NCBI RefSeq assembly: GCF_004340975.1
Contig: NZ_SLXA01000001.1
Location: 108,915 to 172,914 of the forward strand
Source of the DNA: Frisingicoccus caecimuris
Lineage (GTDB): Bacteria > Bacillota > Clostridia > Lachnospirales > Lachnospiraceae
Direction of reading: 5' to 3'
Length of the DNA stretch: 64,000 nt
Of this stretch, positions 8,136-17,212 are shown piece after piece. Every line of letters starts with the position of its first letter. The stretch's first letter is position 1. The notes beneath the pieces are model-generated. The model was not told where the DNA came from and ran no database searches. It saw nothing but the letters and a program-made list of their open reading frames with translations. The position numbers and the translations under genes were made by a program.

Positions 8136-8414
8136 TCAATGTCTCAACAGACTTTTGGCAAAATCAATCATCTCGTCACTAACGCCGGCTTCCAGCCGTA
8201 CTTCCTTGACTTCTTTTACCTGTTCCATAACTTCTTTTTTAACAATATCTTCTGTCGTAAATAAAGAAGAAGGACAGTTTGAACACATACCGGTCAATTT
8301 AAATTTAAGCACGCCGTCAGTAAAATCCAAAATCTGGATATCGCCTCCATGGCCCTGGAGATAAGGGCGTACCGACACATCAATCACCTGACGAATTTGT
8401 TCAAGAACTTCCAT
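8136..8414 (-). CDS. NifU C-terminal domain (Nfu-type) Fe-S protein
   Basis: A 92-aa protein. ATG 8414 follows TAGGAG, whereas the upstream TTG at 8432 sits on that ribosome site. It consists of a stand-alone Nfu domain: VRPYLQGHGGDIQILDF, then the C-x2-C motif GMCSNCPSS that carries a 4Fe-4S cluster between two subunits. Nfu proteins pass clusters from the scaffold to target enzymes. It is separate from the nifU scaffold gene at 25.5 kb. It heads the group with the Cys-rich 86-aa protein and the DUF6076 protein. Confidence 0.9.
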   Translation of the reverse strand: MEVLEQIRQVIDVSVRPYLQGHGGDIQILDFTDGVLKFKLTGMCSNCPSSLFTTEDIVKKEVMEQVKEVKEVRLEAGVSDEMIDFAKSLLRH

Positions 8415-8582
8415 TATTTCTACTCCTATCAATCTTTAAATTCTTTACTATCATTTTAATATAATCCCGACGAAAATACCAGTGGGATTGAGCATTTTTC
8501 TATCTCTGCAACATAATTTCTTTTTCACTGTACATAGTCATATCACTTTTACAAAGGGACTCACCGGTTTCTGAATAAAAAA

Positions 8583-8605
8583 ATAGCCAGATAAAATCTG
8601 ACTAT
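8583..8605 (-). terminator. terminator after tRNA-Glu
   Basis: On minus-strand RNA a 9-bp stem ATAGTCAGA / TCTGGCTAT (one G-U) is followed by seven U. It lies about 50 bp after tRNA-Glu. The remaining bases 8433-8653 hold nothing else I can support. Confidence 0.85.
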
Positions 8606-8653
8606 CTTTTAATCACAATATTCTGCAAAACAAGCCTTTTAACAAGTCTGTAA

Positions 8654-8725
8654 CAGCCTGTAGGGGAATCGAACCCCTGTTTCCGCCGTGAGAGGGCGGC
8701 GTCTTAACCGCTTGACCAACAGGCC
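8654..8725 (-). tRNA. tRNA-Glu (anticodon CTC)
   Basis: A 72-nt tRNA. GGCCTGT pairs with ACAGGCT, and the discriminator is G. The anticodon arm CCGCC-CTCTCAC-GGCGG gives CTC, reading GAG. The T-loop is TTCGATT and CCA is not encoded. Confidence 0.93.
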
Positions 8726-8745
8726 TTAGTCATACCGACTTGTAT

Positions 8746-8774
8746 ATTCTATACCATGTTGGAAAAGAAATCAA
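8746..8774 (-). promoter_or_regulatory. sigma-A promoter of tRNA-Glu
   Basis: On the minus strand, TTGATT (8774-8769), 17 bp and TAGAAT (8751-8746), ending 20 bp before the tRNA. Confidence 0.7.
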
Positions 8775-8800
8775 GCTTTTTTTACAAATAATTTAGTATA

Positions 8801-9958
8801 TTATTCTTTTCTGCACATCGGAAGTGTATTATTAATCCCCTTTGACATAAGAATCTGATGAATATCGATCACACCGTTGTCAAAACTTGCCGCACAGGAA
8901 GCCAAATAAAGTTCCCACATTCTGGCAAAGACTTCACCTTTTGTATCAGCAACTTCCGAACGACACTTTTTAAAATTTTCAATCCAGCAGAGCAGCGTGC
9001 GATTATAGTGTCTGCGAAGACTTTCCACATCCAGAGTATGAAAATCAAATTCAGGAAGCATATTGATCATTTCTCGAAGGCTAGGAAGCATGCCTCCCGG
9101 AAAAATATATTTTTTCATCCAGGCGTCTCCTGAATATTCCTTTTGCCCGCTGATGAAGTGTAAAAGAAATAGTCCGCCAGGCTGCAGGACCTGATGAACA
9201 TTTTTCATAAATAGTTCGTAATTTCCGCGTCCCACATGTTCCAGCATACCAACACTGACCACACGGTCAAAAAGCATCCCACATTTTTCCAGTTCCCGGT
9301 AATCCATCAATCGGACATCCAGCAAGTCTTTTAAACCTTCCTTCTGAATATCCTGCCGAAATTTCTCATATTGTTCACGACTCAGTGTAATTCCCACGCC
9401 CCGGACACCATATTCCTTTGCCGCCCGCTTAAGCAAAAACCCCCATCCACACCCAATATCTAATAGGCTCATCCCTTTTTCCAGATGAAGTTTCTCCAGG
9501 ATGTGGTCTACTTTATTCACCTGAGCCTGGTAAAGACTATCTGTTTCCGACTTAAAATAACCACAGGAATAACTCATCGTCTCATCCAGCCACTTTTGAT
9601 AAAAGTCATTTCCAATGTCATAATGGTAGGACACTTCTTTTTTCTGATTTGTTTTACTTTTGGAAGAATCCATCAGTTTTTTTAATGCTTTTCTGTCTGT
9701 CGTAAATTTCCCCAGTTGTCCCATAAAAACATCCAGGACTTCATACAGGTCATGATCCACATTCAGATTTCCCTGCATATAAGCTTCTCCAAGAGCCAGC
9801 GACGTACTTGTCAAAAGACTTTTCTTGTCCGGCATCTGCGTCATAGTCACTGTAAATTGTGGATCTCCCTGACCGAGCTTCATTCGTTCCGTGCCGGTCT
9901 CGAGAATAAAGGATACAGGAATAATATTTTCAAAATAGGATTTTACAAATCCATTCAT
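8801..9958 (-). CDS. cfa: cyclopropane-fatty-acyl-phospholipid synthase family methyltransferase
   Basis: A 385-aa protein with ATG 9958 after AGAGG. The N-terminal helical domain (about 1-110) precedes a SAM-dependent methyltransferase fold. Motifs are VSYHYDIGNDFYQKWLD and MSYSCGYF, which are strongly conserved in Cfa proteins, and the SAM site LLDIGCGWGFLL. The enzyme adds a methylene group from SAM to double bonds of membrane phospholipid acyl chains, which raises stress tolerance. Length matches the family. It lies 17 bp downstream of the yyaL-type gene and is probably co-transcribed. Confidence 0.92.
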   Translation of the reverse strand: MNGFVKSYFENIIPVSFILETGTERMKLGQGDPQFTVTMTQMPDKKSLLTSTSLALGEAYMQGNLNVDHDLYEVLDVFMGQLGKFTTDRKALKKLMDSSKSKTNQKKEVSYHYDIGNDFYQKWLDETMSYSCGYFKSETDSLYQAQVNKVDHILEKLHLEKGMSLLDIGCGWGFLLKRAAKEYGVRGVGITLSREQYEKFRQDIQKEGLKDLLDVRLMDYRELEKCGMLFDRVVSVGMLEHVGRGNYELFMKNVHQVLQPGGLFLLHFISGQKEYSGDAWMKKYIFPGGMLPSLREMINMLPEFDFHTLDVESLRRHYNRTLLCWIENFKKCRSEVADTKGEVFARMWELYLASCAASFDNGVIDIHQILMSKGINNTLPMCRKE

Positions 9959-9975
9959 CCAAAAACCTCTTTTCT

Positions 9976-12015
9976 TTAAAGGATATTTGAATTATTCCCT
10001 ATAATCCACGTTTTAACCACTTCTTCCGATGTCACAGGCATCTTACACATTCCATTTTCACAAAGATAATAGGTCGGTCCTGCCTCAGGCATCGGGTATG
10101 CCGCCGTAAATGGCGCACATTTTAAAAGTTCTTCTTCATTTCTCTCCGTCTTAACAATGACGCTGATTTCATCTGATGCACACAGATTCACATATTGTTT
10201 TAATTCTTCAGGAATATCTTTTTTAACCACACAGACAAGCTCTCTGTGAGAATAGAATGCTATAGACAAAGCCATCAAAGCAAAACTATAGCCCACCGGA
10301 TACCTGCGGATTTCACCGGTACAAAATCGAATCTGACGCTCTGCGGCCTCCTGCCATACTTTTTCTGCCGTCAACAGTGCCAGTTTCTGCAGAACCATCG
10401 CTGCAACCGAATTTCCGGAAGGAATGGCGCCATCATAAGTCTCTTTTGGCCGGGAGATTAATGCTTCTCCATCGAAGGCTGTCATATAATATCCGCCCTT
10501 CTCCCGGTCTTCAAATAATTCCTGCATCTGCTTTGCACGCAAAACAGCCAACGATAAATAATCCATTTCGAATGTAGCCTGATAAAGTTCAAGCAATGCA
10601 AGAGCATAAACTGCATAATCATCCAACTGACCTGCATTGGCAGCTTCTCCGTCCCGAAATCGAATATACAATCGCCGCTTTTCATCGGTCATCTTCTCTT
10701 CGATAAATTCCTTTGTCCGGACTGCCGTTTCGAGATAAGAAGGCTCCCTTAGAATATTTCCGGCCCTTACAAGGGCAATGATAGCCCAGGCGTTCCACGA
10801 TAATAATATTTTATCATCCTTATGAAGCCTGGTCCGTCCCAGACGATAATCATATAATTGTTTTCTCCATATTCCATATCGCCTGAAATCCGTAATATCT
10901 GCCGCTGGATTTCCAATTGTATTCGGGATACTTTTTCCTTCAAAATTTCCCCTGTCCGTAATATGATAATAACGGCAGAATTTCTCTCCATCCTCACCAC
11001 CAAGAACCGACTTTACCTCTTCCGGTGTGAAAACATAATATTTTCCTTCCACACCTTCACTGTCCGCATCCTGACCGCAGTAAAATCCACCGTCCCACAA
11101 TTCTCTGAGCATATAATCGGCTGTATTCCGCGCCACTTCCCCATAAATTTCTTTCCTGGTCCTACGGTAAGCTTCCGCATAGGTCCACAAAAGCAATGCA
11201 TTATCATAGAGCATTTTTTCAAAGTGAGGAACCAGCCATTGTTTGTCTGTCGAATATCTTGAAAATCCTCCGCCGATATGGTCGTGGATTCCGCCCCTGG
11301 CCATAGCCTCCAGCGTAATTTCTGTCATTTCAAGAGCTTCAGGAACCTTTTCCAACTCAGCATACCGCATCAGGAAAAGCAAATGATGAGGAGTCGGAAA
11401 TTTCGGTGCTGTGCCAAAACCGCCCCATTCCCTGTCGAACTGTTTCTGAAACATATCATAGGCTTCCGCTAAAATAGTTTTATCCGGTGTTCCGGATACA
11501 CCGTTTTCGTCCTGGCGTCCCTGAAGCATAACATCCATAATCTTTTCTGCGTTATCTTCCAACTCTTTTCTGCGCGTTTGCCACAAAACGGCCACCTGCC
11601 TGAGTATATCCGTCAGTCCTGGCTGGCCATAACGGCTGTCTTTCGGAAAATAAGTCCCGCAAAAAAAAGGTTTCTGCTCCGGTGTCATGATAATTGTCAA
11701 TGGCCATCCTCCAGAGCCGGTCAGAGCCTGACAGACCGACATATAAACCGCATCGATATCCGGCCGTTCCTCCCGATCCACTTTTATAGAAACAAAATTT
11801 TTGTTGAGCAGCTCCGCTACCTTTTCATCTTCAAAAGATTCATGGGCCATCACGTGACACCAGTGACAGGTCGAATACCCAATGCTGAGAAAAATCGGCT
11901 TGTTTTCCTCCTCTGCCTTTTTAAAGGCCTCATCACCCCATGGATACCAGTTTACCGGATTGTCCCCGTGCTGCAGAAGATAGGGCGATTTTTCATTTTT
12001 TAATCGATTTGCCAT
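9976..12015 (-). CDS. yyaL: thioredoxin-domain protein, YyaL/SSP411 family (DUF255)
   Basis: A 679-aa protein from ATG 12015 after GAGGAGG; an upstream frame start at 12030 overlaps that site. The N-terminal thioredoxin-like domain has [19 protein letters not shown] and the active motif [10 protein letters not shown]. The rest is a long helical domain resembling six-hairpin glycosidases ([14 protein letters not shown], then [11 protein letters not shown]). The family is widespread; its physiological role is not firmly known. Its frame continues into the cfa transcription unit. Confidence 0.9.
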   Translation of the reverse strand: MANRLKNEKSPYLLQHGDNPVNWYPWGDEAFKKAEEENKPIFLSIGYSTCHWCHVMAHESFEDEKVAELLNKNFVSIKVDREERPDIDAVYMSVCQALTGSGGWPLTIIMTPEQKPFFCGTYFPKDSRYGQPGLTDILRQVAVLWQTRRKELEDNAEKIMDVMLQGRQDENGVSGTPDKTILAEAYDMFQKQFDREWGGFGTAPKFPTPHHLLFLMRYAELEKVPEALEMTEITLEAMARGGIHDHIGGGFSRYSTDKQWLVPHFEKMLYDNALLLWTYAEAYRRTRKEIYGEVARNTADYMLRELWDGGFYCGQDADSEGVEGKYYVFTPEEVKSVLGGEDGEKFCRYYHITDRGNFEGKSIPNTIGNPAADITDFRRYGIWRKQLYDYRLGRTRLHKDDKILLSWNAWAIIALVRAGNILREPSYLETAVRTKEFIEEKMTDEKRRLYIRFRDGEAANAGQLDDYAVYALALLELYQATFEMDYLSLAVLRAKQMQELFEDREKGGYYMTAFDGEALISRPKETYDGAIPSGNSVAAMVLQKLALLTAEKVWQEAAERQIRFCTGEIRRYPVGYSFALMALSIAFYSHRELVCVVKKDIPEELKQYVNLCASDEISVIVKTERNEEELLKCAPFTAAYPMPEAGPTYYLCENGMCKMPVTSEEVVKTWIIGNNSNIL

Positions 12016-12138
12016 AAAGGGCCTCCTCATTTTATTGGAAAAGCGATACCACTTAACAGTATCGCTTATAATATGTCCAGAACTATTCTTCTACATTCTC
12101 AAAAATTACTATAAAAAATCCTTATATTCAAAATGAAA

Positions 12139-12167
12139 ATGCCTGGAAATTTTACATTTTCAGGCAT
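12139..12167 (-). terminator. terminator of tmRNA
   Basis: On the minus strand, ATGCCTG ... CAGGCAT with an A/T-rich interior, followed by TTTTCATTTT. It lies 4 bp after the tmRNA 3' end. Confidence 0.8.
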
Positions 12168-12170
12168 TTA

Positions 12171-12516
12171 TGGAGCTGCGGGGAGTCGAACCCCGGTCCG
12201 AAGGCACATCCGTCCAGGCATCTTCCATCACAGTCATTCTATGAACATTCCCTCAGTCAGACGCCGAATGACAGGCTTCCGACCTTAGTAGCTTCATATA
12301 TCTTCCGATGCCTCAAAGCTTTGGCAGCGGAGGGCCTCACAAGTTCGATGCCAGATTCTCAGACAGTGAGCGATCTGAGACTGACAAGCTGCAATTAGGC
12401 AGCTAAAGCGTAATCTTCGTTAGCTTTTATATTTAAGTTCCAGGTTATTACGCAGTCCCGGAGTCTGCAAATGGCTTCCCAAACTTCCACACCCCCGTCG
12501 AAACCAGTACAACCCC
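12171..12516 (-). ncRNA. ssrA: transfer-messenger RNA (tmRNA)
   Basis: A 346-nt RNA. The 5' end GGGGTTG pairs with 3' CAGCTCC, discriminator A, including the G3-U pair recognised by alanyl-tRNA synthetase. The 5' half shows the conserved GGTTTCGACGGGGGTG and the 3' half the T-arm GGGGTTCGACTCCCC. The tag reading frame at 12424-12395 encodes ANEDYALAA and ends in TAA. tmRNA rescues ribosomes stalled on broken mRNA and tags the product for proteolysis, working with SmpB, whose gene is immediately upstream. Confidence 0.97.
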
Positions 12517-12553
12517 TTATAAAGTTGATGGCTAAGACTAACGATGTCTTTTT

Positions 12554-12582
12554 ATCATAATCAAAAACCATGCAAATGTCAA
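12554..12582 (-). promoter_or_regulatory. sigma-A promoter of ssrA
   Basis: On the minus strand, TTGACA (12582-12577), 17 bp and TATGAT (12559-12554). The -35 overlaps the smpB stop codon region, so tmRNA can be made independently of the rnr-smpB transcript. Confidence 0.85.
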
Positions 12583-13046
12583 TAGAGATTTTTTACCTTA
12601 AAATCTCTCTCGGCCTCTCTTCTCTGGTCTTTTTTCGCAATGCTGTCTCGCTTGTCATAAAGCTTTTTACCCCTTGCCAGGCCGATCTCCATTTTTACCA
12701 GACTGTCCTTAAAATAAACTTTCAACGGTACGATCGTATACCCCTTCTGGGCCACCTGGCCGAGTATCTTTCGTATTTCATACTTATGAAGCAGGAGCTT
12801 CCGAACACGGAGCGGGTCTTTATTAAATATATTGCCCTTTTCATAAGGGCTGATATTCATCTGATAGACAAAAAGCTCTTCGCCTTCCGGACGGACAAAG
12901 GCTTCTTTCACGCTGCACCTGCCCATTCGGAGCGACTTGACTTCTGTCCCATGCAAAGATATTCCTGCTTCATAGGTGTCTTCAATAAAATAATCATAGT
13001 ATGCTTTTTTGTTGTTGGCTATTAATTTAATTCCTGCTTTGCCCAT
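12579..13046 (-). CDS. smpB: SsrA-binding protein SmpB
   Basis: A 155-aa protein of usual length; ATG 13046 follows GAGGTAGC. Signatures are [34 protein letters not shown] and the basic C-terminal tail [17 protein letters not shown], which enters the decoding centre. SmpB binds the tRNA-like domain of tmRNA and brings it to stalled ribosomes. The order rnr-smpB-ssrA is conserved in many Firmicutes and groups ribosome rescue with degradation of the faulty mRNA. Confidence 0.97.
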   Translation of the reverse strand: MGKAGIKLIANNKKAYYDYFIEDTYEAGISLHGTEVKSLRMGRCSVKEAFVRPEGEELFVYQMNISPYEKGNIFNKDPLRVRKLLLHKYEIRKILGQVAQKGYTIVPLKVYFKDSLVKMEIGLARGKKLYDKRDSIAKKDQRREAERDFKVKNLY

Positions 13047-13080
13047 ATGCTACCTCATTTCCGCACCTTACGCACATTAT

Positions 13081-15216
13081 CTATTGTACATCATCTGCCA
13101 GTAAAAAATCAACGGTTCGTGTGACTTTATCTGCATTTGCGATACAGATTTTCAATTTCTGTCCAAGGCGGAAAGTCTGACGGCTCATTTCGCCCTGCAG
13201 TTCATATTTATTTTCATCAAAAATATAATAGTCATCCAGGTCCTGGAGACGAATCATGCCCTCGCAGGTGTTCGGCAGTTCCACATACATCCCCCAGTTG
13301 GTAATGCCAGAAATGACGCCTTCATGGATCTCCCCCAAATGTCTGGACATGTATTCTACCTTTTTAAGTTTATCTACTTCCCGTTCCGCCTCATCGGCCC
13401 GCCGTTCCGTCGTGCTTGTATCCGTCGCCACAGTCGGAAGCAGTTTTCTGTAATGCTCCAGCCGTCGTTCACTCAGTCGGCCATCAATCTGCTCCTTAAT
13501 GATCCGGTGAATCTGCAGATCCGGATAACGGCGGATTGGTGATGTAAAGTGGGTATAAAACTTAACTGCAAGACCAAAATGTCCTGTATTTTCTGTCGTA
13601 TATTTGGCCCGCATCATGGAACGCAGTACCAGACGGCTGATCATCGCTTCTTCCGGCGTATCCTCAATCTTTCCAAGAAGCTTCTGAAACTCCTTTGGAT
13701 GGACTTCTCCTGATTTAATCTTCAGGTAATAGCCAAAGTTTTTAAGAAACACGGTCAGTTTACGAATTCTCTCCATATCCGGCGTTTCATGGGTCCGGTA
13801 AAGGAATGGCACTTCCTGCCAATAAAAATCTTCAGCAATGGTTTCATTAGCTGCCAACATGAAATCTTCAATAATCTTTGTGGCCGAATTTCTGTCATAA
13901 GGCTTTACATCCACTGCCCTGCCGCGCTTATCCAGAATAATTTTGGATTCGGGAAAATCAAAGTCAATGCCGCCGCGCACCCGCCGCTTTTCCCGAAGTT
14001 TTTCCGCTGCTTCAGCCATTGTCTCAAACATCGGAACCAGTTCCTGATACTCCCGCATGACTGCTTCATTTTTATCCTCTAAAATCTGTTTTACCGCCGT
14101 ATAAGTCATTCTCCGGTCTACATTAATAACTGTCTTTGCAATTTCATGATTTAAAATATTACCTTTATCATCCAACTCCATAATACAGCTTAATGCCAGC
14201 CGGTCCACGCCCGCATTCAGTGAACAGATACCATTGGAAAGCTTATGGGGCAGCATGGGAATGACCCGGTCTGTCAGATAAACACTTGTCCCCCGTTTTA
14301 AAGCCTCTCTATCCAACGGTGAACCTTCTTTCACATAGTGGCTCACATCGGCAATATGAACACCGAGAATATAATGTCCATCGGAATTTTTCCGGATAGT
14401 TATGGCATCATCCAGATCCTTCGCTTCCTCTCCGTCAATAGTGACTGTCTGCCAGTTTCGTATATCCTTACGGCCATCGTATTCCTCCGGAAGAACCTGT
14501 TCCGGAATGGCCGCCACCTGTTCCATTACTTCCTCCGGAAACTGTTCCGGCAAATGATAAGCCCGGACAATTGAAAGAATGTCAACGCCCGGGTCATTGA
14601 CGTGCCCGAGAATCTCTATAATTTCACCTTCCGGATTTTTATTCTTTTTACCAAAACCTGTCAGCCGGACAACAACTTTATGACCGTTGACCGCACCCAT
14701 CGTATGATTTTTATCAACAAATACATCTTTGGCAATTTTCTGATTATCCGGCACGACGAAGCCGTAATTTTTACTTTTCTGGAATATACCGACCATCGTT
14801 TCATTGGCCCGATTTAATACTTTAACAATAATGGCTTCACTCCGCCGTCCGTCGCCTTCCTCAGATATTTTTTTAATGGCCACCTCATCACCGTGAAGGG
14901 CATCCAGTGTATTTTCCTCCGAAACATAAAAGTCCCCTTCAATTCCTTCCACATGAACAAAGCCAAAGCCTTTTGTATTTCCTGAAAAAATGCCTTTCAG
15001 CAATTCCGGGTCTGCGATTTTATAACGCCCCTTCGCATCAATATCAATCTTCCGTTCGGAGATCAATTGATCCAATACAAGCTTCAACTCATCTCTTTCC
15101 CGGCGCGGCACTCCCAGAGTGCTGCACATTTCTTTTAATTTCATCGGATGATAGTTGGAATCCTTCATAAATTCCAGTATGATTTCTTTTCGCGCTTCAT
15201 ATATTTCTGTGTGCAC
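13081..15216 (-). CDS. rnr: ribonuclease R
   Basis: A 711-aa protein. The likely start is GTG 15216, seven bases after GGAGG; upstream in-frame codons lie on the ribosome site. Domains in order are an N-terminal helix-turn-helix-like region, two cold-shock domains (TKGFGFVHVEGIEGDFYV), the RNB catalytic core with DGEEAKDLDDAI and GVHIADVSHYVKEGS, and a C-terminal S1 domain (GVISGITNWGMYVEL). RNase R is a processive 3'-5' exoribonuclease that degrades structured RNA and takes part in trans-translation with the downstream smpB and ssrA products. Confidence 0.96.
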   Translation of the reverse strand: MHTEIYEARKEIILEFMKDSNYHPMKLKEMCSTLGVPRRERDELKLVLDQLISERKIDIDAKGRYKIADPELLKGIFSGNTKGFGFVHVEGIEGDFYVSEENTLDALHGDEVAIKKISEEGDGRRSEAIIVKVLNRANETMVGIFQKSKNYGFVVPDNQKIAKDVFVDKNHTMGAVNGHKVVVRLTGFGKKNKNPEGEIIEILGHVNDPGVDILSIVRAYHLPEQFPEEVMEQVAAIPEQVLPEEYDGRKDIRNWQTVTIDGEEAKDLDDAITIRKNSDGHYILGVHIADVSHYVKEGSPLDREALKRGTSVYLTDRVIPMLPHKLSNGICSLNAGVDRLALSCIMELDDKGNILNHEIAKTVINVDRRMTYTAVKQILEDKNEAVMREYQELVPMFETMAEAAEKLREKRRVRGGIDFDFPESKIILDKRGRAVDVKPYDRNSATKIIEDFMLAANETIAEDFYWQEVPFLYRTHETPDMERIRKLTVFLKNFGYYLKIKSGEVHPKEFQKLLGKIEDTPEEAMISRLVLRSMMRAKYTTENTGHFGLAVKFYTHFTSPIRRYPDLQIHRIIKEQIDGRLSERRLEHYRKLLPTVATDTSTTERRADEAEREVDKLKKVEYMSRHLGEIHEGVISGITNWGMYVELPNTCEGMIRLQDLDDYYIFDENKYELQGEMSRQTFRLGQKLKICIANADKVTRTVDFLLADDVQ

Positions 15217-15240
15217 AGGCACACCTCCTCTCAAAAAAAT

Positions 15241-15266
15241 AACACCCTTCCTTTAGAAAGAGTGTT
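15241..15266 (-). terminator. terminator between secG and rnr
   Basis: On the minus strand, AACACTCTT pairs with AAGGGTGTT (one G-U) and is followed by ATTTTTTT. It follows secG by about 20 bp and ends just before the rnr ribosome site, so part of rnr expression depends on read-through or another start. Confidence 0.8.
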
Positions 15267-15288
15267 ATCCTTAAATATCAATTCTATT

Positions 15289-15522
15289 CTACCAATTCAT
15301 ATTCAAAACGACGGTTAAAACAAAGAATACAACGGTTAAAATGGTTGTCCACTTTACAAGTTTACCTTCCATAGAACGACCTTTATTCTTTCCCCAATAG
15401 CTGTCTGCCATACCGCCGACAGTCCCTGTAAATCCACTGGACTTGCTTTCCTGGAGCATAACCAATATAACTAACGCAATACAAATCGCAATGAAAACGA
15501 CTGTTACGATTGTTCTCAGCAT
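15289..15522 (-). CDS. secG: preprotein translocase subunit SecG
   Basis: A 77-aa protein with two transmembrane helices (about residues 3-22 and 56-75) joined by a conserved loop with LQESKSSGFTGTVGG, the SecG signature. SecG is the accessory subunit of the SecYEG channel and aids SecA-driven export. Start ATG 15522 lies after AGGAGG. It lies between the glycolytic gene gpmI and rnr, a common arrangement in Firmicutes. Confidence 0.95.
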   Translation of the reverse strand: MLRTIVTVVFIAICIALVILVMLQESKSSGFTGTVGGMADSYWGKNKGRSMEGKLVKWTTILTVVFFVLTVVLNMNW

Positions 15523-15598
15523 CGCCTCGATACACCTCCTAAATCACTCATAACAGTTTATCATGTTTTTGACAAATAGTAAAGAACTATTTTGGAAA

Positions 15599-17137
15599 CT
15601 ATTTGATCAAAAGTGATTTTCCAGTCATTTCCTTTGGCTGTTCCATATCCATTAAATCAATCAATGTCGGAACGATATCCGCCAGGCATCCGCCGTCACG
15701 AAGTTTGTAAGATGGGTCCGCATTCACCAGAATAAACGGTACCGGATTGGTCGTATGGGCCGTAAATGGTTCGCCGGTTTCCTCATCGATCAACTGTTCA
15801 CAGTTTCCGTGATCCGCACAAATAAACATTACGCCGTCTTCTTCTTTGAGTGCTTCTACCGCCCGGCCGACACAGCTATCCACTGCTTCCACCGCTTTAA
15901 TAGCCGCACTTTCCACGCCTGTATGTCCAACCATATCCGGGTTGGCAAAATTAATGATAATGACATCATATTTCCCGGAATGAATGGCTTCCACAAGGCG
16001 GTCACACACTTCATATGCGCTCATCTCCGGCTGGAGATCATAGGTCGCCACCTTCGGAGAGTTGACAAGAATCCTGTCTTCGCCAGGATTTGGCGCTTCC
16101 ACACCGCCGTTAAAGAAAAATGTCACATGGGCATATTTTTCCGTCTCGGCAATACGAGCCTGAGTCATACCGTGTTCTGCCAGATATTCACCAAAGGTTT
16201 CATCGATAGAAACTTTGTGGAAGGCAATGAATTTGTTCGGAATCGTCACATCATATTCGGTAAAGCAGACATAGACCACATCTGCCCGTTCTCCCCGGTC
16301 AAAGCCGGTAAAATCATCGCTGCAGAAGGCACGGGTCAATTCTCTCGCCCGGTCCGGCCGGAAGTTAAAGAAGATAATGGAATCTTTGTCATTGACCGCA
16401 GCCACCGGTGCCCCATTCTTCATAATGACTGTCGGAACCATAAATTCATCGGTAATGCCCTTTGCATAGGAATCTGCCACCGCCTGCACTGCATTTTCAG
16501 CCGTCTCACCGACACCGCGGCGAATCGCATCATAAGCCTTCTCTACCCGTTCCCAGCGGTTATCTCTGTCCATCGCATAATAACGTCCGGAAATGGAAGC
16601 AATCTCACCAACACCGATTTCTTTCATTTTTTCTGCAAGCTCTGCCACATAATCTTTACCGGAAGCCGGAGGTGTGTCACGTCCGTCCAGAAAAGAATGT
16701 ACATAAACCTTTTTCAGGCCTTCGCGTTTTGCCAGCTCTAAAAGGCCGTAGAGATGGGTATTATGGCTGTGAACACCGCCGTCGGACAGCAGACCAAATA
16801 AATGGAGCGCCGAATCATTTTCCTGACAATTTTGCACTGCGGCTAAAAGGGCTTCATTCTTAAAGAAATCTCCATCCTGAATCTCCTTGGTTATCCGGGT
16901 CAGCTCCTGATAAACAATGCGGCCTGCGCCAATATTCAGATGTCCTACCTCTGAATTTCCCATCTGTCCCTCCGGCAGACCTACAGCCATACCGCTGGCA
17001 TAGCCTTTAACAAAAGGGTAATCCCTTTTAAGACCATCAAGTACCGGGCTGTCTGCCTCCACAGCAGCATTTCCCTCTGATTTATCTCTCAGACCATATC
17101 CGTCGAGAATCATTAACACTGTTGGTTTTTTTCTCAT
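15599..17137 (-). CDS. gpmI: 2,3-bisphosphoglycerate-independent phosphoglycerate mutase
   Basis: A 512-aa protein with ATG 17137 after CAGGTG. The alkaline-phosphatase-fold active site is visible: LMILDGYG near the N-terminus, GQMGNSEVGHLNIGAG with the phosphorylated Ser62, HSFLDGRDTPP, FNFRPDRARELT, and the second metal site in FANPDMVGHTG and CADHGNCE. It interconverts 3- and 2-phosphoglycerate with manganese. It closes the glycolytic cluster gap-pgk-tpiA-gpmI, although a metal-ATPase cassette separates it from tpiA. Confidence 0.97.
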   Translation of the reverse strand: MRKKPTVLMILDGYGLRDKSEGNAAVEADSPVLDGLKRDYPFVKGYASGMAVGLPEGQMGNSEVGHLNIGAGRIVYQELTRITKEIQDGDFFKNEALLAAVQNCQENDSALHLFGLLSDGGVHSHNTHLYGLLELAKREGLKKVYVHSFLDGRDTPPASGKDYVAELAEKMKEIGVGEIASISGRYYAMDRDNRWERVEKAYDAIRRGVGETAENAVQAVADSYAKGITDEFMVPTVIMKNGAPVAAVNDKDSIIFFNFRPDRARELTRAFCSDDFTGFDRGERADVVYVCFTEYDVTIPNKFIAFHKVSIDETFGEYLAEHGMTQARIAETEKYAHVTFFFNGGVEAPNPGEDRILVNSPKVATYDLQPEMSAYEVCDRLVEAIHSGKYDVIIINFANPDMVGHTGVESAAIKAVEAVDSCVGRAVEALKEEDGVMFICADHGNCEQLIDEETGEPFTAHTTNPVPFILVNADPSYKLRDGGCLADIVPTLIDLMDMEQPKEMTGKSLLIK

Positions 17138-17212
17138 ATCTTTCACCTGTTTTCTTTCTGATAATGATATAATATTACCAAAGGCCCTGCAAAAATACAA
17201 GGCCCTTACAAT

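Noticed and set aside
15547..15575. Promoter for secG (TTGTCA-17-TATGAG)
   Set aside because: The predicted transcript start would fall on the ribosome site, leaving no leader, and the -10 is poor.
15755..16741. Long plus-strand open frame (328 codons) opposite gpmI
   Set aside because: gpmI is clearly coding with all active-site motifs; the antisense frame is rich in His, Arg and Cys and has no family features or ribosome site.
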